A DNA stretch of 6,569 nucleotides, taken from contig DAOVYU010000065.1 in NCBI GenBank assembly GCA_030635465.1, forward strand, positions 1 to 6,569, written 5' to 3'. The notes under the pieces are model-generated. The model searched no databases, was not told the DNA's origin, and worked only from the letters and a program-made list of their open reading frames with translations. The translations under genes and the position numbers were made by a program. Below are positions 1-5,494 of this stretch, piece by piece; the stretch's first letter is position 1, and every line of letters starts with the position of its first letter. Source of the DNA: Bacteroidales bacterium (GTDB lineage: Bacteria > Bacteroidota > Bacteroidia > Bacteroidales > JAADJA01).

Positions 1-2
1 AA

Positions 3-581
3 GTAAATTATAATGATACTGAATACCAGGAAAAGGATGTTATAAGATTATTATTGAACTTTGGGCAATCAGAAATAGAATTCGAAGAGATAGATGAAAA
101 CAAACAGAAAACCATTTTACCATTCAAAGTTGCCAATTATATTGTGAATGTTTTGATTGCAGATGAAATTAAATTCTCAAATACTTCCTACCAAAAAATA
201 TTTGATGAATATGCTGATTTCGTTTCTAATGAAGATATTCCGGATGAAAAGTTTTTCATCAACCATACCAGCAGGCTCGTTTCTTCAACGGCTATTGATC
301 TTTTAACTTCACCATATGAGTTAAGCGATAAATGGGAAATCGTTGCACGTATTGAGGTTTTAACTGAGGCTAATCATCTTAAAAATGCTGTAGTTCATTC
401 ATTATTTTCATTTAAAGCTAAAAAAATTGAACAATTGATTGTTGAGAGCCAGCAAACTTTAAAAATAGCTGAACAAGAAGAGCGATATGAAGAAATGCAG
501 GAATTACTTAATAAGCAGAAAGAACTAAAAACTATCAGTAAGGATATAAATAAGCAATTGGGAAGGGTAATTACTCGATAG
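3..581 (+). CDS. dnaG: DNA primase DnaG, C-terminal part (5' end outside window)
   Basis: This is the C-terminal 192 residues of the replicative primase, which makes RNA primers at the fork. The frame is open to the window edge, so the gene begins upstream; the TTG at position 54 is an internal Leu codon, not a start. The piece carries no zinc-finger or TOPRIM motif. It is the helical C-terminal region that in the family binds the DnaB helicase. It begins with an acidic stretch leading into V-I-R-L-L-L-N-F-G, a pattern typical of Bacteroidota DnaG proteins, and ends in a charged, probably coiled-coil helix (K-A-K-K-I-E-Q-L to the end) rich in Glu, Lys and Gln. It converges on the thiolase gene, with a hairpin in the 43-bp gap. 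Identification rests on recognising the C-terminal pattern only; the catalytic part is not visible. Confidence 0.88.
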   Translation, partial: VNYNDTEYQEKDVIRLLLNFGQSEIEFEEIDENKQKTILPFKVANYIVNVLIADEIKFSNTSYQKIFDEYADFVSNEDIPDEKFFINHTSRLVSSTAIDLLTSPYELSDKWEIVARIEVLTEANHLKNAVVHSLFSFKAKKIEQLIVESQQTLKIAEQEERYEEMQELLNKQKELKTISKDINKQLGRVITR

Positions 582-584
582 TAT

Positions 585-617
585 ATTCGTCCAACGACTT
601 AAAGTTGTTGGACGAAT
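585..617. terminator. Hairpin between convergent dnaG and thiolase genes, probable shared transcription terminator
   Basis: Positions 585-599 pair with 603-617 around a 3-nt loop, giving a stem of about 15 bp whose outer 11 bp (ATTCGTCCAAC with GTTGGACGAAT) are perfect and which includes one G-T wobble at 596/606. It lies 4 nt after the dnaG stop and 8 nt before the thiolase stop, so it could end transcripts from both directions. Neither strand has a clear run of T after the stem, so it may act by stalling or 3'-end protection rather than as a textbook intrinsic terminator. The structure is seen directly; the function is inferred from placement. Confidence 0.72.
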
Positions 618-624
618 TAAAAGG

Positions 625-1875
625 TTAAATGTCTCCTTTTTTATAAACGATCGCTACAACAGTCACATCATCACCACCCATATTGATGGTCATTCCATAA
701 GGACGATCTTTTGAAATTTCGATTTGAGCTTCTCCTGCTTTTCCTGTCAATTGCTCCCAAATGGTAACCGCCTGATGAACGCCTGTCCCACCAGTTGGAT
801 GTCCCCAGCCAATCAATCCACCAGTCGTATTCATAGGAATTTTACCACTTCGTGCTGTATTTCCATCAGCTACAAATTGAGCTCCTTTTCCTGGTTCAGC
901 AAATCCTAAAGCTTCAGTTGTCAAAACACCTGCAATAGAAAAGCAATCATGTACTTCGGCAGTTGCCAGGTCATCAATTGTAATTCCTGCTGATTCCAGT
1001 GCCTGAGCAGCAGCCTTTTTAATGGCAGTTAATTCTGTTTTATCAGGAGGATCGTTAGTAATATTCCGTTCAACCTGAGCAAAACCAACAACTTCCACCG
1101 CCTGTTCTTTTGGAATGCCACATTTTTCCAATCCTTCTTCCGACATGATTGCAATAGCAGATGCCGCATCTGACACTTTAGAACAATCCAAAACATTTAT
1201 GCTATCTACAAAAGCTTTTCCATTGGGGATCATTTTATCATAAAGGGCACCCAGGTCTTCAACTTTATTTTCATATTCCTGTGCTGTTGGACATAACCGT
1301 GCATTTTCAACAGCATTTATAAACCACTGTTTCATCCCATTCCGGGCATATTCCATCCCATATTTTTCATAATATGCCTTTGCCCTGTCACTAAATTGTC
1401 CTGGGAAAAAAAAGGCATGTCCGTTCTTTCTTTTCTGGAACCAGCCTGCTCCTGCCAAAACATCTGCTCCATAAATGGCTTTCATTGTATTTTGTACTTC
1501 GACTCCAACCGTTAAAACAACATCAGCAGTTTCTGCCAGGATAGATTTCATAGCAGCTACCAATGAAAGTGCACCGGAGGCACAAGCACCCTCAGTCCGT
1601 ATACTTGGTTTGTATTCAAGTTCTTCATCAATATACGGAATGAAACCTGCCAGGTGGCCTTGCTTATTGAATCGCGAAGCCATAAAATTACCAATGGCAC
1701 CTTCATCCACATTTTTGGCACCACCAATTTGTTTTAATGTTCCCTGTCCTGCCTCTTTGATATAATGTTCCAAACCCGGACGGGGCTTTTTAGGATTGAA
1801 TTCACTTCTGCCGGTACCCAGCGAAATGGTATTGTAACCGGCTGTCATATATACTTTTCGTCTTAATTTAATCAT
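625..1875 (-). CDS. SCP2-type thiolase (acetyl-CoA acyltransferase)
   Basis: This 416-aa cytoplasmic enzyme is predicted to cleave 3-ketoacyl-CoA with CoA, releasing acetyl-CoA (or the reverse condensation). The nucleophilic cysteine is Cys98 in T-E-G-A-C-A-S-G-A-L. The second active-site loop is His309-Asp-Cys-Phe312 (HDCF), where classical thiolases have N-E-x-F, and the third is Gly358-His-Pro360 in G-W-G-H-P-T-G-G-T-G. The usual C-terminal C-x-G motif is absent (the end reads N-M-G-G-D-D-V-T). HDCF without C-x-G defines the SCP2/SCP-x thiolase subfamily, in which the HDCF cysteine is thought to serve as acid/base. No sterol-carrier domain is attached. The chosen ATG keeps the basic R-R-K-V-Y lead-in; a second ATG at 1848 is possible but shorter. 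It is the last gene of the operon, 37 bp after the dehydrogenase stop. Acyl chain length and direction cannot be read from sequence. Confidence 0.9.
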   Translation of the reverse strand: MIKLRRKVYMTAGYNTISLGTGRSEFNPKKPRPGLEHYIKEAGQGTLKQIGGAKNVDEGAIGNFMASRFNKQGHLAGFIPYIDEELEYKPSIRTEGACASGALSLVAAMKSILAETADVVLTVGVEVQNTMKAIYGADVLAGAGWFQKRKNGHAFFFPGQFSDRAKAYYEKYGMEYARNGMKQWFINAVENARLCPTAQEYENKVEDLGALYDKMIPNGKAFVDSINVLDCSKVSDAASAIAIMSEEGLEKCGIPKEQAVEVVGFAQVERNITNDPPDKTELTAIKKAAAQALESAGITIDDLATAEVHDCFSIAGVLTTEALGFAEPGKGAQFVADGNTARSGKIPMNTTGGLIGWGHPTGGTGVHQAVTIWEQLTGKAGEAQIEISKDRPYGMTINMGGDDVTVVAIVYKKGDI

Positions 1876-1912
1876 GATTATTGTTTAAAAGTTCAACAAA
1901 TAAAAAACCGGT

Positions 1913-3256
1913 TTAGCTTTTTAGATAATTATTTATTGGTCCGTACGCATGAAAAAATCCAGTCAGCATTACGGTATTTACATCATCAATTGTTTTTGCT
2001 ACATTGCTGGAAACAAGAAGCTCTCCAATTTTGTTAGATTGCTTATTGTATTTTTTGGCAAGTTGAGCACCCATATTATCTATTCCATTTAATTCAATAA
2101 AATAGGTTTCTAACATCGCTTCTTTTTTGTCACGGCTAAAATTCACCGCTTTCCATGGTTTCCATGATTGAGGTAAGGCACCCAACTTTTCATCACAACT
2201 GATAGCAAAACTTGAGATATCCACATAATCATTTGTATCAGGATTGAAAATTGCAACAGGTTTGCCTCTTTCATATTTCAGGAAGCCATCTTTTTGTGAC
2301 CCATCTGATTTTTGTCCACCTTTAACACCCATTTCCAATAATTTATCCAGCAAGTCGCTATGCAAATCTTCATCCGGTAAATGTGGATTCATCACCTGCA
2401 TAATAAACTTCACTACATCCACACCTACATAATCAATTAGTTGAAAAATCCCCATAGGCCTTACAAGAAAATCCTGAGATACTTTATTGACCATATAAAC
2501 TGCTTCAACAAATGGCATATTAGATGAAAGCAGTTCTACTTCACTGATACCATGTAAAGCATCACGCATAAAATGTCCGTTCCCAATAAATCCTGCTTTA
2601 TCATTTGAAGGGACAATCACCTTCCGTAAACTTTTTGCATACGCTTTAGCGAAGTCAACCATTTCAGCAGAGTTTTTATCAGTAGTAATTAACTCAACCA
2701 GGCGTTGCACTGCCGGTGGATTATAGAAATGGAACCCGAGGATTCGCCCATCCAACTTAGCACCTTCATCTAAGATATGAATTGGAATAGAGGATGTATT
2801 GGTAAAAAACCATGGTTTATGTGTATTATTTTTGTTGATCTGAGAAAATAATTTATTCTTCACATCTAAATTTTCCACGATTGCTTCAAATACCAGATGA
2901 CTATCATAAGCAGATTCGATGGCAGTGACAGGCCGAACAATATTCATTACATCAAATACATATTCGTTTATGATATCTTCATTTTCGATCAAATCGCTGC
3001 GATCCTCATATAATTTTCTCAATAACACTGTTTTTTTCTCAGCCATTTTTTGGATCTGGGCTTTAAGGTATTTCATCAAACCAGCAAGGCCCTCATGTGA
3101 AACATCAATGGCATTCAAACAAAAGGTTTTTCCCTTGTTTTCCGGTTTCAGGCTCAGGTCAGCCATTTCAACAGCAGTAAGCAACAGGATTCCGCTTCCC
3201 ATCTTACCGGCAGCTCCTAAAACCGATACATTCTGTAATCTTTCGTCGTAATTCAT
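1913..3256 (-). CDS. 3-hydroxyacyl-CoA dehydrogenase, NAD-dependent, with C-terminal extension
   Basis: Predicted to oxidise (S)-3-hydroxyacyl-CoA to 3-ketoacyl-CoA with NAD+. Numbered from the ATG at 3256 (447 aa), the Rossmann glycine motif is G-A-A-G-K-M-G-S-G at 14-22. The four family catalytic positions are present at the correct spacing: Ser155 in T-N-T-S-S-I-P-I, His176 in H-F-Y-N-P-P, Glu188 in L-V-E-L-I and Asn226 in F-I-G-N. The C-terminal 3HCDH domain follows (about 222-335), ending in G-F-L-K-Y-E-R-G-K. Two things are unusual. There is extra sequence between the glycine motif and the second strand (A-I-D-V-S near 49-53), and about 110 residues follow the usual end, finishing with a segment that resembles the start of a second 3HCDH repeat (M-L-T-G-F-F-H-A-Y-G-P-I). 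The frame extends 3 codons upstream to a GTG at 3265; ATG is preferred because GTG starts are rare in Bacteroidota. It is the middle gene of the operon, 55 bp after the hydratase stop. Confidence 0.9.
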   Translation of the reverse strand: MNYDERLQNVSVLGAAGKMGSGILLLTAVEMADLSLKPENKGKTFCLNAIDVSHEGLAGLMKYLKAQIQKMAEKKTVLLRKLYEDRSDLIENEDIINEYVFDVMNIVRPVTAIESAYDSHLVFEAIVENLDVKNKLFSQINKNNTHKPWFFTNTSSIPIHILDEGAKLDGRILGFHFYNPPAVQRLVELITTDKNSAEMVDFAKAYAKSLRKVIVPSNDKAGFIGNGHFMRDALHGISEVELLSSNMPFVEAVYMVNKVSQDFLVRPMGIFQLIDYVGVDVVKFIMQVMNPHLPDEDLHSDLLDKLLEMGVKGGQKSDGSQKDGFLKYERGKPVAIFNPDTNDYVDISSFAISCDEKLGALPQSWKPWKAVNFSRDKKEAMLETYFIELNGIDNMGAQLAKKYNKQSNKIGELLVSSNVAKTIDDVNTVMLTGFFHAYGPINNYLKS

Positions 3257-3311
3257 ATTAAACACTTAAATTATATTAATAACAAATAACTGATAACCTT
3301 CGATAAATATT

Positions 3312-4085
3312 TTACCAATTTGGTTTCCGTTTTGCAAGGAAAGCCATCATACCCTCTTCACCTTCACTTTCATTTCCAAACAAACTTCCAAATTGAATTG
3401 CTTCCAGTTCAGACCCTTTATCAAAATCCATCAAATAACCTTGACGGGTAACTGCCTTTACTTTTTTTACCGCTTGTGGACCTTTAGAAGCCAAGGTTTG
3501 GGCAATCTTCATCACTTCTTCCATCAATACTTCAGGTTCAAAAACCTTTTGAACAAGCCCGATTCTCAAAGCATCATCTGCTCCTATCATTTCAGCCGAC
3601 ATTAACAGGAATAAAGCATCACCCATTCCAACCAACCTTGACAAACGTTGTGTTCCGGCATAACCTGGTATTAAACCAAGGCTAACTTCTGGTTGACCAA
3701 ATTTAGCTTTTGTACTTGCAATCCTAAAATCACAACCCATTGCCAACTCAAGACCTCCGCCCAATGCAAAACCATTTATTGCAGCAATAACAGGTATTTT
3801 TAATTTTTCAAGACTGCGAAATGTATGTTGTCCAATCCTTGAAAACTCAGACCCTTCTGCTGAATTTTTATCGACCATCTCAGCAATGTCTGCTCCGGCA
3901 ACAAAAGCTTTTCCTTCACCCGTAATGATCATCACCTTAATCTCAGGCTTATTGGTTACATTTGAAACTACATCATCCATCTCCTGAAAAAATCTGGCAT
4001 TCAGTGCGTTTAAGGCTTTAGGGCGATTAATTGTTACAATTACAATGTTGTCCTGAAATGCAACATTTAAGATTTCGTATTCCAT
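3312..4085 (-). CDS. Enoyl-CoA hydratase (crotonase family)
   Basis: Predicted to add water across trans-2-enoyl-CoA to give 3-hydroxyacyl-CoA. From the ATG at 4085 the protein is 257 aa, the normal crotonase length. Visible motifs are N-R-P-K-A-L-N-A-L-N near 20-29, the oxyanion-hole segment F-V-A-G-A-D-I (61-67), and A-L-G-G-G-L-E-L-A (107-115) with the second oxyanion glycine and catalytic Glu113. Q-P-E-V-S-L-G-L-I-P follows with catalytic Glu133, then G-Y-A-G-T-Q-R-L. Glu113 and Glu133 are 20 residues apart, like the Glu144/Glu164 pair of rat mitochondrial hydratase, so both hydratase acids are kept and this is not merely an isomerase-like member. The frame stays open upstream to an ATG at 4157. 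The extra 24 residues do not look like crotonase, and the promoter box at 4122-4129 lies inside them, so the shorter start is preferred. It is the first gene of the three-gene operon. Confidence 0.92.
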   Translation of the reverse strand: MEYEILNVAFQDNIVIVTINRPKALNALNARFFQEMDDVVSNVTNKPEIKVMIITGEGKAFVAGADIAEMVDKNSAEGSEFSRIGQHTFRSLEKLKIPVIAAINGFALGGGLELAMGCDFRIASTKAKFGQPEVSLGLIPGYAGTQRLSRLVGMGDALFLLMSAEMIGADDALRIGLVQKVFEPEVLMEEVMKIAQTLASKGPQAVKKVKAVTRQGYLMDFDKGSELEAIQFGSLFGNESEGEEGMMAFLAKRKPNW

Positions 4086-4303
4086 AATTGGTTTTATCTG
4101 ATTAGTTGAATAAATATGCCTCAAATATAGATAAAAAAAATCATCAATTGATATCATTTACATATAAAATAAATGATGATTTAATTAGCTATTGTATTCT
4201 GATTATCTCAGTGATTATATACACAAAATTATATTTTTAACTATTTTCGGGAAATCTTTAGAAAGATATTTAACATGTTTTCAGTAAACCATATTTAAAG
4301 AAA
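4086..4303. other. Divergent intergenic region with overlapping palindromes (candidate operator)
   Basis: This 218-bp very AT-rich gap separates the operon from the divergent PagL-like gene. It holds a perfect 10-bp palindrome ATCAATTGAT at 4143-4152, overlapped by TGATATCA at 4149-4156. There is also an inverted repeat with 8-bp arms, ATCATTTA at 4153-4160 and TAAATGAT at 4170-4177, around a 9-nt spacer. These sit just upstream of, or overlapping, the -33 region of the operon promoter, where a repressor or activator would bind. For the + strand gene only imperfect -7 boxes are seen (TATATTTT at 4230-4237 and TATTTTCG at 4242-4249), neither with a good -33 partner. Short palindromes arise easily in AT-rich DNA, so the operator role is a weak inference. 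No RNA gene or small ORF of note is visible here. Confidence 0.35.
4122..4129 (-). promoter_or_regulatory. Bacteroidota-type -7 promoter box for the beta-oxidation operon
   Basis: Read on the minus strand this is TATATTTG, an exact match to the Bacteroidota -7 consensus TAnnTTTG. The best upstream partner is ATTG at 4145-4148, only 15 nt away, short for the usual -33 TTTG/TTG spacing, so the -33 element is weak or absent. Transcription would start near 4115, leaving an AT-rich leader of about 30 nt before the ATG at 4085. The position fits the operon's first gene and argues against the upstream ATG at 4157. Confidence 0.5.
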
Positions 4304-5494
4304 TTGCCATTGACCATTAAAACTCATATAATTGTTTTGTCTTTACTTATCCTGACAAAATTAAGTATTGGTCAATTAAGTAATCCGCCTGATAAAAATG
4401 TGTTTTTTATCCAGCCACAAATCAGGATAGGGAAGATCATAGACAATATGCCAAATATGCCTGACAGGACTGCTACGGTTTTTGGGGATATCAATATAGC
4501 CTGGCAAACCCGTGGTAAACAAATCTGGAATCAGTATTACAAATATCCCCAGGTTGGCCTACTGGTTTCAACCGGATACCTTGGGAATAATTATATACTT
4601 GGCTATTCAATATCTGTTGTTCCAAATATTTCCATCAGGTTATCTAATTGGAAAAAGGCTAATATCAATGTTTTATTGGGTACAGGATTATCCTATTTTA
4701 CAAAAACTTATGATGAAATTGACAATAAAGAAAATGGGTTGATTGGTACAAGTGTGACCAATAAAACATTGGTTTCATTTGATATGAATTACAATCTTTC
4801 TAAGAAATTTGTGCTCACTACTGGAGTTTCCGTTTCACATTATTCTGATGGACATTATCAACTACCGAACTTTGGTATAAATATACCGGCAGTAAATATT
4901 GGAGTTAAGTATTTTCCAAAAACATTTCCAAAAGAACATTACAAATATGATAGTATTGTACCTTATAACAAAAAGTTCCTTTTTAATTTGAAATTTGGAA
5001 TTGGATTTCATGAGTTTGGATCTGTTAATAAACCAACTGGTGGACCAAAATATCCAATTTATACGGCCACTGCCTACATGAGTAAGCGATTAAGTACCAT
5101 ACTTAACTTTCAATTTGGAATTAATTATAACTATTATACCAGTTATTACGATTTTATCGAAAGTCAGGAGTACTATGAAAGTAATAAACATTTTAAATCC
5201 TCTTCAATTATTGCATTTGTAGGAATAGAATTTTTTATAGGGAAATTTGGATTTTCAGGTCAGTTAGGAACTTACTTGTATAATGAATTTTACAAAGACT
5301 TACAAGACTTGCGCAGTAATGACAGGAGTTGGAAATACCAAACTTCCAGATATATCGCATCTCGATTGGGTGCTCAATATTATATTTTCAATCCCATAAA
5401 AACTACCAAACTAAATCCATGGATAGGAACTTTTCTGAAATCGGTAGGTGGTGCAGCTGATTTTGCTGAGATTAGTATTGGATGTGCTTTTTAA
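4304..5494 (+). CDS. PagL-like acyloxyacyl hydrolase (lipid A 3-O-deacylase family), outer-membrane beta-barrel
   Basis: Probably an outer-membrane enzyme that removes an ester-linked acyl chain from lipid A. Residues 1-23 look like a signal peptide (Lys6, then I-I-V-L-S-L-L-I-L, cleavage likely around S-I-G-Q). The family pattern follows: Y-P-Q-V-G-L (81-86), G-T-G-L-S-Y-F-T-K-T-Y-D (126-137), then His179-Tyr-Ser181-Asp182-Gly with P-N-F-G-I-N (188-193). His179 and Ser181 match the PagL catalytic His/Ser. Asp182 replaces the usual Asn of H-x-S-N, and Asn193 stands where Pseudomonas PagL has its catalytic Glu (14 residues after the His). The last residue is Phe, as in many outer-membrane barrels. 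The second half (about 220-396) is strand-rich with alternating aromatic residues and makes the protein far longer than classical PagL. No in-frame ATG precedes the signal peptide: the start must be TTG at 4304 or TTG at 4310 (giving M-T-I-K-T-H). Its stop overlaps that of the convergent lipoprotein gene. Confidence 0.8.
   Translation: MPLTIKTHIIVLSLLILTKLSIGQLSNPPDKNVFFIQPQIRIGKIIDNMPNMPDRTATVFGDINIAWQTRGKQIWNQYYKYPQVGLLVSTGYLGNNYILGYSISVVPNISIRLSNWKKANINVLLGTGLSYFTKTYDEIDNKENGLIGTSVTNKTLVSFDMNYNLSKKFVLTTGVSVSHYSDGHYQLPNFGINIPAVNIGVKYFPKTFPKEHYKYDSIVPYNKKFLFNLKFGIGFHEFGSVNKPTGGPKYPIYTATAYMSKRLSTILNFQFGINYNYYTSYYDFIESQEYYESNKHFKSSSIIAFVGIEFFIGKFGFSGQLGTYLYNEFYKDLQDLRSNDRSWKYQTSRYIASRLGAQYYIFNPIKTTKLNPWIGTFLKSVGGAADFAEISIGCAF

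Noticed and set aside
54..581. A complete 175-aa gene starting at the TTG at position 54
   Set aside because: The same frame is open to the first bases of the window and the upstream codons continue the DnaG pattern, so this is the 3' part of a larger gene.
1876..1912. A promoter or frameshifted coding remnant in the gap between dehydrogenase and thiolase genes
   Set aside because: No TAnnTTTG box is present on the minus strand and the 37-bp AT-rich gap is too short to hold the missing part of a second dehydrogenase repeat.
724..3605. Several open frames of 61-110 codons on the + strand inside the thiolase, dehydrogenase and hydratase genes
   Set aside because: They lie antisense to genes with clear family motifs, have no recognisable domains of their own, and show Ser/Phe/Pro-rich composition typical of shadow frames.
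4266..4298. Direct repeat ATATTTAA at 4266-4273 and 4291-4298 ahead of the PagL-like gene
   Set aside because: Eight bases of A and T repeated once in AT-rich DNA is expected by chance, and the flanks do not match.
4512..4742. A 76-codon frame within the PagL-like gene
   Set aside because: It is an out-of-frame shadow of a gene with signal peptide and family motifs, and it has no promoter or recognisable product.
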